Part shown: piece after piece, positions 25,592 to 34,366 of the stretch | Layout of the letters: every line of letters starts with the position of its first letter | Numbering within the stretch: position 1 is the first letter of the stretch | From: RGIG3009 sp045648765 | GTDB taxonomy: Bacteria > Bacillota > Clostridia > Oscillospirales > Acutalibacteraceae | Length of the DNA: 64,000 bases | Assembly: GCA_045648765.1 (NCBI GenBank) | Contig: JAZROQ010000041.1 | Span: 1-64,000, forward strand | Direction: 5' to 3' | The notes under the pieces: model-generated | Seen by the model: only the letters and a program-made list of their open reading frames with translations | Database searches by the model: none | What the model was told of the DNA's origin: nothing | Program-made: the position numbers and the translations under genes

Positions 25592-26797
25592 ATGAAACTC
25601 ATCAAACAATGTGTTGCGTTATTGATGACAATGACGATGATGTTAACACTTGGCGCTTGTTCTCGAGATGAAGGGGATGGTGATACCTCCGCGGTATCGT
25701 TAAAAGTTTGGGGTGCCCAAGAAGACCAAGCTATGTTGCAAACAATGGTGGAAAATTTCAAAAAAGATCATTCAGAACAAAACTACAACATCACCTTTGG
25801 CGTTGTGGGTGAAAAAGACACACAAACAAAGATTATGGAAGACCCGGAAGCAGCTGCCGATATTTTTGCTTTCCCTGATGATCAACTGAATGATTTGATA
25901 AAAGCGGGTGTTCTTTACGAAATCACTTTGGATACCGAAAAAATAAGAACCGAAAACTCAGAAGGTTCGGTATCGGCCGCCAGCGTTGGTAACAAGTTAT
26001 ATGCATATCCCATGACTGCGGATAATGGTTATTTTCTCTATTATGACAAAAGCGTATTCAACGAAGAAGACGTTAAGACAATGGATGGATTGTTGGCTGC
26101 AGCTGCCAAGCAAAATAAAAAAGTGTTGATGGATATTTCCAACGGGTGGTATATCGCCTCGTTTTTCTTAGGAGCCGGTTGCAAACTCGGTTTAGACGAA
26201 AACGGAAAGCAAACCTGCGATTTCAATAACGAAAACGGTGTTGCTGCCGGTGAGGCAATTAAAGCCATTTGTGCACATTCCGCTTTTGTTACAGGCGAAG
26301 ATGCCATCTTGACAGGCGGTATCGGCAACACTATTGCGGCAGGCATTTCCGGAACATGGACAGCGGATGCTATCAAGGAAAAGTTGGGCGAAAACTACGC
26401 TGCTACCAAGCTTCCTACGTTTACACTTGCCGGAAAACAAGTACAAATGAAAAGTTTCGCTGGATATAAACTGATGGGCATTAATTCCAACACCAAGCGC
26501 CCGAAAGAGGCAATGAAGTTGGCGCAATATTTAACAAATGAAGCCAATCAATTACTTCGTTTTGAAAAACGGGCCATGGGTCCTTCCAACAAAATGGCAG
26601 CCCAAAACGAAAAAGTAAAACAAAACGTTGCATTGGCGGCATTGGCCAGTCAAAACGAATACGGTATTAGTCAAGCAAATGTTTTGAGCAGTACGTGGCA
26701 ACCATTGGAGGCATTTGGCACTGCCATGGAAGGCAAAGATTACAAAAAGACAACCAAAGAATATTTAGATGCTATGGTAACGCAAATCACTTCGTAA
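25592..26797 (+). CDS. Carbohydrate ABC transporter, solute-binding lipoprotein (MalE-like)
   Basis: The 401-residue protein begins with a lipoprotein signal peptide: basic MKLIKQ, a hydrophobic stretch and lipobox LGAC (Cys23). The mature part is a family 1 extracellular binding protein of the maltodextrin type: LKVWGAQEDQAMLQTMVENF, DIFAFPDDQLNDLIKAGVL, YAYPMTADNGYFLYYDKSVF. GAAGGAGAAAAT precedes ATG 25592. Two permease genes follow. The sugar is probably an oligosaccharide such as maltodextrin, from family resemblance only. A TGTATA-N18-CATACTA pair at 25530-25560 resembles a sigma-G promoter; this is weak evidence. Confidence 0.88.
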   Translation: MKLIKQCVALLMTMTMMLTLGACSRDEGDGDTSAVSLKVWGAQEDQAMLQTMVENFKKDHSEQNYNITFGVVGEKDTQTKIMEDPEAAADIFAFPDDQLNDLIKAGVLYEITLDTEKIRTENSEGSVSAASVGNKLYAYPMTADNGYFLYYDKSVFNEEDVKTMDGLLAAAAKQNKKVLMDISNGWYIASFFLGAGCKLGLDENGKQTCDFNNENGVAAGEAIKAICAHSAFVTGEDAILTGGIGNTIAAGISGTWTADAIKEKLGENYAATKLPTFTLAGKQVQMKSFAGYKLMGINSNTKRPKEAMKLAQYLTNEANQLLRFEKRAMGPSNKMAAQNEKVKQNVALAALASQNEYGISQANVLSSTWQPLEAFGTAMEGKDYKKTTKEYLDAMVTQITS

Positions 26798-26841
26798 AAA
26801 CTCCGGCTTTGCCGGAGTACATAAAGAGAAAGGGGACAGAT

Positions 26842-28308
26842 ATGGATTTTTCAGAATTAACACAAGTTCATCCGCCTGAAAAAGGAGATAAACACCGAAC
26901 CTTTCTCGTAAATCGAATTGTTATTAAACTTCGGGGTTTTGCAGAGAGTGTTTACCGTATTTTAACTACTCCTTTCATCGAGGCGGGAAAATCGTTTGCA
27001 AACGGTGATTTAAAAACACGGTGTTCATTCTTTTTTATGGGAAGCGGTTCTTTTTTACGCGGTCAAAGAATAAAAGGTTTGCTTTACTTTTTGGCTCAAA
27101 TTTTATATGTTCTTTATCTTTTGTTTTTCGGTATTCGATATTTGAAAGACATTGGTACACTGGGCACCGTTACGCAAAAGAAGGTCTTTGACGCCGAAGA
27201 AGGCATTTATATTTATACCGCAGGCGACAATTCAATGAAAATATTGCTTTTCAGTGTTTTGACGGTTGTGGTAACAATCGTGTTTTTATCAATATATTTT
27301 TTGAATATTCGTTCAGCCTATACAGCTCAACAACGACAAAAAGAGGGGAAATCTCTTTATACTTTTCGCGAAGACATTCGTTCTTTATTTGATAAACGAT
27401 ATCATATCACCCTGTTAACCTTGCCAATTTTGCTTATAGCGGCATTTACTTTGTTGCCGCTTGTGTTTATGGTTCTGATTGCGTTTACCAACTTTGATAA
27501 GGCGCACCAACCTCCCGGAAACTTGTTTACGTGGGTGGGAATTGAAAATTTCAAAAATATGTTTGGTGGTAACGTAAGCTTGGGATATACGTTGCTTAAT
27601 CTGTTTGTTTGGACATTGATTTGGGCAATATTTTCCACCTTTACCAACTATATTTTTGGAATGATTTTAGCGCTGATGATAAACAAAAAAGGAATTCGTT
27701 TTAAACGTTTTTGGCGCACCATTTTTATTCTCACTATTGCCGTTCCTCAGTTTGTCAGCTTGATGTTAATGTCACAATTATTGGCTGACGAGGGCGCTGT
27801 TAATGTTTTGTTACGTGAATTGGGGCTACAAGCTGTTCCGTTTTTAACCGATGGTTTATTAGCTAAAATAACGGTAATAGTTGTTAATATGTGGGTTGGT
27901 ATTCCGTATACGATGCTGATTACCAGCGGCATTTTGATGAACATTCCTGCCGATATGTATGAAAGTGCCAAAATAGATGGTGCAGGTCCGGTAAAAACGT
28001 TCTTTAAAATAACGTTTCCCTATATGCTGTTTGTCACTACTCCGTATCTGATAACGCAGTTTGTTAACAATATTAATAATTTTAACGTTATTTATCTTTT
28101 AACCAAAGGTGGGCCCCTTACTTTGGAATACTACAAAGCGGGAAAAACCGATTTACTGGTAACTTGGCTATATAAACAGACCGTCGAAGAACAAAACTAC
28201 AATTTAGCGGGTGTGATTGGTGTTATTGTTTTTGTTATTACCGCTGTTTTTTCGTTAATGATCTATAATTCATCTGCTTCCTCAAAAAAAGAGGAGGAAT
28301 TTCAATGA
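26842..28308 (+). CDS. Carbohydrate ABC transporter permease, MalF-like
   Basis: ATG 26842 follows AAAGGGGACAGAT; an upstream open frame covers only the end of the binding-protein gene. The 488-residue membrane protein has a long N-terminal part with two membrane segments before the usual six-helix core, as in MalF. The ATPase-contact (EAA) loop is YESAKIDGAGPVKTFFKITF near residue 375. A small palindrome at 26800-26819 separates it from the binding-protein gene and may lower downstream expression. The downstream permease overlaps it by 4 bases (ATGA). Confidence 0.9.
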   Translation: MDFSELTQVHPPEKGDKHRTFLVNRIVIKLRGFAESVYRILTTPFIEAGKSFANGDLKTRCSFFFMGSGSFLRGQRIKGLLYFLAQILYVLYLLFFGIRYLKDIGTLGTVTQKKVFDAEEGIYIYTAGDNSMKILLFSVLTVVVTIVFLSIYFLNIRSAYTAQQRQKEGKSLYTFREDIRSLFDKRYHITLLTLPILLIAAFTLLPLVFMVLIAFTNFDKAHQPPGNLFTWVGIENFKNMFGGNVSLGYTLLNLFVWTLIWAIFSTFTNYIFGMILALMINKKGIRFKRFWRTIFILTIAVPQFVSLMLMSQLLADEGAVNVLLRELGLQAVPFLTDGLLAKITVIVVNMWVGIPYTMLITSGILMNIPADMYESAKIDGAGPVKTFFKITFPYMLFVTTPYLITQFVNNINNFNVIYLLTKGGPLTLEYYKAGKTDLLVTWLYKQTVEEQNYNLAGVIGVIVFVITAVFSLMIYNSSASSKKEEEFQ

Positions 28309-29159
28309 TAAAAAGTTATCGTTTGCGTCAGCGGTTATCAAACGCTGCTATATATATCCTTCTTTCGGTCCTTGCAGCAATTTGGATATTGCCGATTATT
28401 TATCTGTTTATCCTTTCTTTAAGGGAAGAAGGAGGAGCATATACACCCTATTTATTTCCAAAATCCTATACTTTGGATAACTATGTCAAATTGTTTACCG
28501 AAACGGAGTTATTTAACTATCCGCGTTGGTTTGCGAATACGTTGCTCGTGGCAGTGATTACGTGTATTATCAGCACGGTGCTCATTTTGATGATTAGTTA
28601 TTGTTTTAGCCGTCTTCGGTTTCGTTCACGACGCACCTTTATGAACATTGGTTTGATTTTGGGAATGTTTCCGGGGTTTATGTCGATGATTGCGGTGTAT
28701 CACCTGTTAAAACTCATTGGACTAGACCAATCGTTGATCGCACTAATTTTGGTGTATTCATCTTCGGCGTGTTTGGGCTATTTTATTGCCAAAGGATTCT
28801 TCGATACTTTACCGCGCGCTTTGGACGAGGCTGCTACTATTGACGGCGCAACCCGAAACGATATTTTTTGGAAAATCACGTTACCGCTTTCTAAACCGAT
28901 TGTTGTCTATACAGCACTGACATCGTTTATTGCTCCGTGGGCGGATTTTATATTCGTTAGTGTTATCATGAAAGATAATTATCAAAATTACACGATTGCT
29001 TTGGGACTTTTTCAAATGCTCAGCCGTGAAAATTTGTATCAGTATTTTACACGATTTTGTGCCGGCGCTGTCGTGGTTGCCGTACCAATAACCATTTTGT
29101 TTTTGTGTTTGCAGAAATATTATGTTGAAGGTGTTACCGGTGGTTCGGTAAAAGGATAA
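28305..29159 (+). CDS. Carbohydrate ABC transporter permease, MalG-like
   Basis: The 284-residue inner-membrane protein has six predicted helices and the EAA loop LDEAATIDGATRNDIFWKIT near residue 175. GAGGAGGAATTTCA precedes the ATG, which overlaps the malF-type stop codon. No ATPase gene follows; the importer probably uses a shared MsmX-type ATPase encoded elsewhere, as known for several Firmicutes sugar importers. A bidirectional terminator follows at once. Confidence 0.9.
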   Translation: MIKSYRLRQRLSNAAIYILLSVLAAIWILPIIYLFILSLREEGGAYTPYLFPKSYTLDNYVKLFTETELFNYPRWFANTLLVAVITCIISTVLILMISYCFSRLRFRSRRTFMNIGLILGMFPGFMSMIAVYHLLKLIGLDQSLIALILVYSSSACLGYFIAKGFFDTLPRALDEAATIDGATRNDIFWKITLPLSKPIVVYTALTSFIAPWADFIFVSVIMKDNYQNYTIALGLFQMLSRENLYQYFTRFCAGAVVVAVPITILFLCLQKYYVEGVTGGSVKG

Positions 29160-29164
29160 AAACA

Positions 29165-29200
29165 AGCCCTTAACGCGTTGTAACGTTAAGGGCTGTTTTT
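29165..29200. terminator. Bidirectional terminator between converging genes
   Basis: An 11-bp perfect stem (29165-29175 with 29184-29194) is flanked by GTTTTT on the plus strand and a T run on the minus strand. It serves both the malG-type gene and the cation exporter gene, whose stop codon is at 29199-29201. Confidence 0.85.
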
Positions 29201-30098
29201 AATGATGATGATGGTGATAATGATGGTGTTGGGAATTAGTAATAACTTTACAGTCAATATTTTCGCACGTATCACCCGGCAAATCCACTTCAATAGTGAC
29301 GTGAGTGATGCCGTGTTCGGCAAGTTCATTGCGAATGCGAGATTTAATATCTGCTTGGTTGATATCTGAATTTACTACAACGTGCAAAGTGGCAAGGTTG
29401 AAATGATTATCCATACTCCATAAATGAATATGATGGACGCCTAAAACCCCTTCTATTGCGCATAAATGTTCCTTCAATTCAAGAGTGGAAACACCGCTTG
29501 GTGTTTTCTCTAAAAACAAATCTAAAATTTCTTTAAAATTGCGAAATGCATTTACGAGAATGAAAAGTGCAACGCCAATCGACAGTATGGAATCAATCAT
29601 CATAACATTCGTTATTTTCATCAGTATTGATCCAATAAGAACCACAATCCAACCAAGCACGTCTTCTAACATGTGTAAATTTACCGCTTTTTGGTTGGCA
29701 GAATGACCGTCTTTTGTAAAGTAGGCGGCTAAGTAGTTAATAACAACACCGATAATCGCCAAAAGCAGCATACCGTCATAATTGATGGGTTTCGGGGAGA
29801 TTAGTCGTTGGATACCATGGATAATTACCAGTACTGACCCTACGGTTAATACCGTAGTTGTGATAAATGCACCTAAAATCGAAAACCTTGCATAACCGTA
29901 TGTGTATTGATCGTTAGGTTTCTTTTTGCTGATTTTTTCCAAAACAAAAGAAAGACCGATACTTAAAGCGTCACCAAAATCATGAACGGCATCGGATAAA
30001 ATAGAAACACTGTTGGTAAATATTCCACCAAGCAATTCTAACACAGAAAACGAAAGGTTTAACAAAAAAGCAATCAGGATATTTTTTTCGGTTTTCAT
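29199..30098 (-). CDS. Cation diffusion facilitator (CzcD/ZitB-like metal exporter)
   Basis: ATG 30098 (MKTEKNILIAF) is the start; it is 8 bases past the rlmD stop codon. The 299-residue protein has six predicted membrane helices with metal-site motifs SDAVHDFGDAL in helix 2 and HMLEDVLGW in helix 5, and a C-terminal cytoplasmic ferredoxin-like domain (VHHIHLWSMDNHFNLATLHV). It ends in a His-rich tail, HHHYHHHHH, likely to bind metal. Family members export Zn, Co or Cd by proton antiport. It is the last gene of the HD-rlmD-CDF operon. Confidence 0.92.
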   Translation of the reverse strand: MKTEKNILIAFLLNLSFSVLELLGGIFTNSVSILSDAVHDFGDALSIGLSFVLEKISKKKPNDQYTYGYARFSILGAFITTTVLTVGSVLVIIHGIQRLISPKPINYDGMLLLAIIGVVINYLAAYFTKDGHSANQKAVNLHMLEDVLGWIVVLIGSILMKITNVMMIDSILSIGVALFILVNAFRNFKEILDLFLEKTPSGVSTLELKEHLCAIEGVLGVHHIHLWSMDNHFNLATLHVVVNSDINQADIKSRIRNELAEHGITHVTIEVDLPGDTCENIDCKVITNSQHHHYHHHHH

Positions 30099-30106
30099 AC
30101 GGTTAT

Positions 30107-31264
30107 TCACTTTCTTTCTAACAAACAGACACACTCAATGTGTTTCGTGTGAGGGAACATATCAACCGGCTGAATTTTTGTTACACGATATCCGCCTTTG
30201 ACCAAGGTTCGCAAATCACGCGCTTGGGTTTCGGGATTGCAAGAAATATAAATCACTTTCTTTGGTGATAGGGTGATTACCGATGTTAAAAACGCTTCGT
30301 CACTGCCTGCACGCGGCGGGTCCATAAAAACCACGTCCACCGAATGCCCTTCGTTTGCCAATTCAACCATATATTTTCCAGCATCGGCTTTAACAAAACC
30401 AATATTGGTTAATTCGTTTCGTTTGGCATTCACACGTGCATCTTTGACAGCATCGCCGTTTACTTCTACACCCAAAACTTCACCCGCGTTTTTGGCGGCA
30501 ATAATACCAATGGTGCCGATACCACAATACGCGTCCAAAACTCTTTCTTTGCCGGTTAACTGCGCATATTCGATGGCTGCGGAATATAAACGCTCGGTTT
30601 GCACAGGGTTGATTTGATAAAAAGATTTGGCAGAAATACGAAAAACACAATCGCATAACGTGTCTTCAATATATCCTTTGCCATACAGTACTTCTTCTCG
30701 TTCGCCGAGCAAAAGGCTGGTTTGATACGGATTTATGTTTAAAACAACCGTGGTAATTTCGGGGTGTTTTTGCAGTAAAGCCGAAACAAACTTTTTCTTT
30801 AAAGGGAAGATAGGATTTGAGGTAACCAACACCACCATAACTTGTCCGCTTTGAAAGCCGCGCCGAACTAACACGTGACGCAACAGCCCTTTACGGCTAT
30901 CTTCTTGATAAGGCAAAATTTGAAAGTCGGGTAACATACGACGAATATCAACAACAATACGGTCGGCAACCTTATCCTCGATTTGGCAAGAATCCACCTT
31001 AACAATGCGATGACTCCCCGATTGGTAAACGCCGGAAATCACTTCACGTTGTCTTGTAAGAGCAAACGCCGCTTGTACTTTGTTGCGGTAATGGTAAGGG
31101 TGTTCCATACCAATAATAGGTTGTACGCGGCAAAATTTGCCCAACAAGGCATTAACCTTACTTTGTTTATAGCGAAGTTGTTCTTCGTATGACAAGTTCT
31201 GCAACTGACAGCCACCGCATTTATGAAACAAAGGACAACGGGACAGGGGAGTGGTTGGTGCCAT
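30107..31264 (-). CDS. rlmD: 23S rRNA (uracil-C5)-methyltransferase, RlmD/TrmA family
   Basis: The 385-residue protein has an N-terminal iron-sulfur site: Cys in SRCPLFHKCGGCQLQ and a fourth in DSCQIED. The SAM domain shows DAYCGIGTIG, the substrate loop MDPPRAGSD and the catalytic Cys in YISCNPET. There is little or no TRAM domain before the cluster, so it is shorter than the usual 450-residue class. It methylates a uridine in 23S rRNA; the exact position (747 or 1939) cannot be read. It starts 5 bases after the HD gene's stop codon. Confidence 0.9.
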   Translation of the reverse strand: MAPTTPLSRCPLFHKCGGCQLQNLSYEEQLRYKQSKVNALLGKFCRVQPIIGMEHPYHYRNKVQAAFALTRQREVISGVYQSGSHRIVKVDSCQIEDKVADRIVVDIRRMLPDFQILPYQEDSRKGLLRHVLVRRGFQSGQVMVVLVTSNPIFPLKKKFVSALLQKHPEITTVVLNINPYQTSLLLGEREEVLYGKGYIEDTLCDCVFRISAKSFYQINPVQTERLYSAAIEYAQLTGKERVLDAYCGIGTIGIIAAKNAGEVLGVEVNGDAVKDARVNAKRNELTNIGFVKADAGKYMVELANEGHSVDVVFMDPPRAGSDEAFLTSVITLSPKKVIYISCNPETQARDLRTLVKGGYRVTKIQPVDMFPHTKHIECVCLLERK

Positions 31265-31269
31265 GTTAA

Positions 31270-31848
31270 TTAACCCTCCAAATAATAAGTGGCTTCCATA
31301 TCCGCTATTGATAAAGCCAACGATAACGGATACATCGCAAAAGCGTTACCGACATTGCGGCTGTCTTCTGTGCCGGAGAAACCCATGTGATAACGAATAG
31401 CAAAGGCTTCTTCACGGGTAAGGCGCATATATCCCGAAAGAATGTATACCGACTTTTCACCGTGACCATAGGGGAGTTTGTCATCAAATTCATAGGTTGG
31501 TACGCTGTGCCACACGCCATGTTCATCTTTCACATTGCGCGTTCCGGGTTTATAACAATTGATTTTGCAAACATCGTGCAACAACGAAACAATAGCGATG
31601 CTTTCTTCGCTGTAATCTAACCCGTAAACTTCTTTGACGCGTTCACGAGAAAGATATTGTTGCAAGCAATGATAAACGTTAATACTGTGTTCTACAAGCC
31701 CACCTTCGTATGAACCATGAAACCGTGTGCTGGCGGGCGCCGTGAAAAAATCACTTGCGCGGGATTCCAAATATTCAAGCAATTCTGCTGAGCCTTCGCG
31801 GTGAATATGCGTGCGGTAAATCTCCAAAAATTGTTCTTTAAAATTCAT
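31270..31848 (-). CDS. HD-domain hydrolase of unknown substrate
   Basis: ATG 31848 (MNFKEQFLEIY) follows GGAGGTAACACC on the minus strand. The 192-residue protein has an HD fold: His of GGLVEHSINVYHCL, the LLHDVCKI pair, and later YGHGEKSVYIL and HMGF with further metal-binding His. Such small HD proteins sometimes act as phosphohydrolases on nucleotides or tRNA ends; no substrate is evident. It leads a tight three-gene operon with rlmD and the metal exporter, under a promoter whose -10 sits in a perfect palindrome. Confidence 0.85.
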   Translation of the reverse strand: MNFKEQFLEIYRTHIHREGSAELLEYLESRASDFFTAPASTRFHGSYEGGLVEHSINVYHCLQQYLSRERVKEVYGLDYSEESIAIVSLLHDVCKINCYKPGTRNVKDEHGVWHSVPTYEFDDKLPYGHGEKSVYILSGYMRLTREEAFAIRYHMGFSGTEDSRNVGNAFAMYPLSLALSIADMEATYYLEG

Positions 31849-31874
31849 GGTGTTACCTCCAAAAATATCTTTAT

Positions 31875-31909
31875 AAAACAAGTATACTTGTTTTTTTGTG
31901 TTTTTTCAA
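31875..31909 (-). promoter_or_regulatory. Minus-strand promoter with a perfect 20-bp palindromic operator over the -10
   Basis: On the minus strand, TTGAAA (31909-31904), 17 bases, then TATACT (31886-31881). The TATACT lies at the centre of a perfect 20-bp palindrome at 31875-31894 (half-site AAAACAAGTA). This is the shape of an operator for a dimeric repressor of the HD-rlmD-CDF operon. The regulator is not in the window. Confidence 0.6.
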
Positions 31910-31928
31910 TGGCGAGAATAAAATTTAG

Positions 31929-31957
31929 ATGACAAACATAAAAAAAGGGTGTATAAT
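31929..31957 (+). promoter_or_regulatory. Promoter of the DUF368 gene
   Basis: ATGACA (31929-31934), 17-base spacer and perfect TATAAT (31952-31957) stand 34 bases before the ATG at 31991. Confidence 0.65.
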
Positions 31958-31990
31958 AGCCGTATTGATTAGAAAGGAGTCTTAATACCC

Positions 31991-32878
31991 ATGAAAAGTA
32001 TAAAAGGCTTTATGGTATCTATCAAAGGTTTTATTATCGGTTCTTCTATGGCTGTTCCCGGTGTAAGCGGGGGGACCATGGCAATTGTGTTGGGCATTTA
32101 CGACCGATTGCTCCACGCTATCAGCGGTATTCGCAAAGATTTTAAAAACAATGCTTGGTTTTTGATTCGCTTTGGTATCGGCTCGGCTTTGGGTTTGGTA
32201 TTGTTGTATGAACTTATCGGGCGATTGCTGGAAATTTTCCCGATCCCTGTTTCGGCACTGTTTTTTGGTGCAGTTATCGGCGGTGTTCCCACCTTGCTTT
32301 CTAAGATCAAACCCGAAAAAGTGACTGCGGGATTTTGTGTTTCCTCGTTACTTTGGGGATTACTTGGTGTGGCCATCGTTCTGGGCGTTGCCAATATCTT
32401 AGATATTTTAAAATGGTTGGGATTAGTAGCCGCAGACGTTACTTCGTTGGTTTCTACCACCGGCAGTGTTACTTTGGCTAATGTTTTATTGTGGATTGTT
32501 ACGGGTCTTGTTATATCCATTGCGTTGATTTTGCCGGGTATCAGCACTTCGCATATGCTGATTATTTTAGGGATTACCAGTATTTTGTCCATGCCGCTTC
32601 CTGCGCTGGCAACCATTGGTGTTTCGCTGTTGGTAGGCATTTTTGCTATCACCAAACCGTTAGAATGGGCCATGAACCGTTTCACACGCCCGACATATTG
32701 CGTGATTATTGGATTTGTTATCGGTTCGTTGTGGGATATTTTTGAGGAATATATCATCCCCGGATTTGGAAACCTTTCCACCTGGTGGCATTGGGTACTT
32801 ACCGTTTTGGTGTCGGTGCTTTTGTTTGTTGGCGGTCTGTTTGGATTGCTAAAACTATCTCGTTTTTCCGATGACTGA
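31991..32878 (+). CDS. DUF368 (PopT-type) polyprenyl-phosphate transporter
   Basis: The 295-residue integral membrane protein has the DUF368 signature FIIGSSMAVPGVSGGTMAIV near the N-terminus and a related motif in the second half, ALILPGISTSHMLIILG; the two repeats suggest an inverted internal duplication. Around eight membrane helices are visible. DUF368 proteins recycle undecaprenyl phosphate to the cytoplasmic face, supplying the carrier for wall and surface glycan synthesis. murD, a cytoplasmic wall-precursor gene, follows on its own promoter. AAAGGAGTC precedes the ATG. Confidence 0.9.
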   Translation: MKSIKGFMVSIKGFIIGSSMAVPGVSGGTMAIVLGIYDRLLHAISGIRKDFKNNAWFLIRFGIGSALGLVLLYELIGRLLEIFPIPVSALFFGAVIGGVPTLLSKIKPEKVTAGFCVSSLLWGLLGVAIVLGVANILDILKWLGLVAADVTSLVSTTGSVTLANVLLWIVTGLVISIALILPGISTSHMLIILGITSILSMPLPALATIGVSLLVGIFAITKPLEWAMNRFTRPTYCVIIGFVIGSLWDIFEEYIIPGFGNLSTWWHWVLTVLVSVLLFVGGLFGLLKLSRFSDD

Positions 32879-32883
32879 TATGG

Positions 32884-32917
32884 AAAGGGCGGAGTATGAA
32901 ACTCCGCCCTTTTTTTA
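32884..32917 (+). terminator. Intrinsic terminator after the DUF368 gene
   Basis: A 12-bp perfect stem (32884-32895 with 32901-32912) followed by a T run; the left arm starts 6 bases after the stop codon. Confidence 0.9.
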
Positions 32918-32927
32918 CTATATTTTG

Positions 32928-32956
32928 TTGATATTTTTTCAAACAAACAGTATAAT
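32928..32956 (+). promoter_or_regulatory. Promoter of the murD operon
   Basis: TTGATA (32928-32933), 17-base spacer and perfect TATAAT (32951-32956), 31 bases before the GTG start of murD. It shows that the open frame upstream of 32988 is not translated. Confidence 0.7.
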
Positions 32957-32987
32957 AGTAGTATTCTTTAAATTGGGTGTGATAATA

Positions 32988-34355
32988 GTGACCATTCAAG
33001 AATTTTATAAACAAATTTGCGGGAAAACCGTGGCTGTGTGTGGCATTGGTAAAAATAATACACCGGTGGTTTTTCAATTACTCAAACACGGTGCCAAAGT
33101 CATTGCCTGTGATAAACGTACACGTGAAGAATTGGGTGAAACCGCCATTGAGTTAGAAAAAGAAGGCGCGGTTTTACAATTGGGCGAACAATATTTATCG
33201 CAATTAAACGCCGATATCATTCTTCGTACGCCCGGCATGAAACCATATTTACCCGAATTTGAAAAAGCGAGAAGTGAAGGGAAAAAAGTCACTTCTGAAA
33301 TGGAATTATTTTTTGATTGTTGCCCCGCACCAATTTACAGCGTAACGGGTTCCGACGGAAAAACCACCACCACTACCATTATTGCCGGTTTGTTGGAAAA
33401 AGCAGGTAAAACGGTTCATTTGGGTGGTAATATCGGTCGTGCTTTGTTACCGGTTGCAGAAGAAATTTCTGCCCAAGATGTAGCTGTGGCTGAATTGTCC
33501 AGTTTTCAACTAACCCGTATGCAACAAAGCCCACATGTCGCTGTTGTAACTAACGTTGCGCCTAATCATTTGGATTGGCACACCGATATGCAAGAATACA
33601 TTGATGCTAAGAAAAACTTAGTTCGTTTTCAAAAGAAAAACGACCGAGCCGTCTTAAACGCTGATAATGAACAAACCGCCGCTTTTGCAAAAGATTGTTC
33701 GGGTGAAGTGTGGTTTTTTTCACGGTTAAAACAGGTGGAACGAGGCACATATTTGGGCAAAGACGGTGTGCTTTACGGTACTGACGGTGCAACAACCACG
33801 CCCATTTTGCGTGCAGATGAAATCAATTTACCCGGTGTTCACAATATCGAAAATTATCTTGCCGCTTTTGCTGCCGTATGGGGTGTTGTTTCGGTAGAAA
33901 CTATGGCAGAGTATGCACGTACATTCGGCGGTGTGCCACACCGTTGCGAATTAGTGCGTACGTTAAACCAAGTCAAATGGTACAACGACTCTATCGGCAG
34001 CAGTCCTTCGCGTACCATTGCAGGGCTTAAAGCGTTTGACCGTAAGGTGATTTTGATTGCGGGCGGTTATGATAAACAGATTTCATATGAGCCGCTTGGT
34101 CCTATTGCCGCCGATACCGTCAAAACAGCCATTCTGCTTGGTGCCACCGCAAAGGCCATTGAAAGCGCCATTCGCGCATGTTCGGATTTACCTATCGTTC
34201 ATGTCGCCAATATGCAAGAAGCGGTAAAAACGGCAAAAGAACTGGCAAAAGAAGGGGATATCGTGTTTTTGTCACCTGCCAGTGCCAGTTTCGATATGTA
34301 TAAAAACTTTGAGGAACGGGGTAACCACTTTAAAGACCTTGTGAATGCCCTGTGA
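32988..34355 (+). CDS. murD: UDP-N-acetylmuramoyl-L-alanine--D-glutamate ligase
   Basis: GTG 32988 is the start because the promoter at 32928-32956 lies between it and any upstream start. The 455-residue protein has the Rossmann-like N-domain (VAVCGIGKNNTPVVFQLLKHGA), the Mur ligase P-loop VTGSDGKTTTTT, AELSSFQL, NHLDWHTDMQEY and the C-domain YNDSIGSSPSRT. It adds D-glutamate to the muramyl peptide in the cytoplasm. An M42 peptidase gene starts 11 bases after its stop codon, so the wall gene shares a transcript with peptidase genes. Confidence 0.95.
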   Translation: MTIQEFYKQICGKTVAVCGIGKNNTPVVFQLLKHGAKVIACDKRTREELGETAIELEKEGAVLQLGEQYLSQLNADIILRTPGMKPYLPEFEKARSEGKKVTSEMELFFDCCPAPIYSVTGSDGKTTTTTIIAGLLEKAGKTVHLGGNIGRALLPVAEEISAQDVAVAELSSFQLTRMQQSPHVAVVTNVAPNHLDWHTDMQEYIDAKKNLVRFQKKNDRAVLNADNEQTAAFAKDCSGEVWFFSRLKQVERGTYLGKDGVLYGTDGATTTPILRADEINLPGVHNIENYLAAFAAVWGVVSVETMAEYARTFGGVPHRCELVRTLNQVKWYNDSIGSSPSRTIAGLKAFDRKVILIAGGYDKQISYEPLGPIAADTVKTAILLGATAKAIESAIRACSDLPIVHVANMQEAVKTAKELAKEGDIVFLSPASASFDMYKNFEERGNHFKDLVNAL

Positions 34356-34366
34356 AAGGATACGAT

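Noticed and set aside
32098..32946. 282-residue minus-strand frame over the DUF368 gene
   Set aside because: Antisense of a confident membrane protein gene and extends through its terminator.
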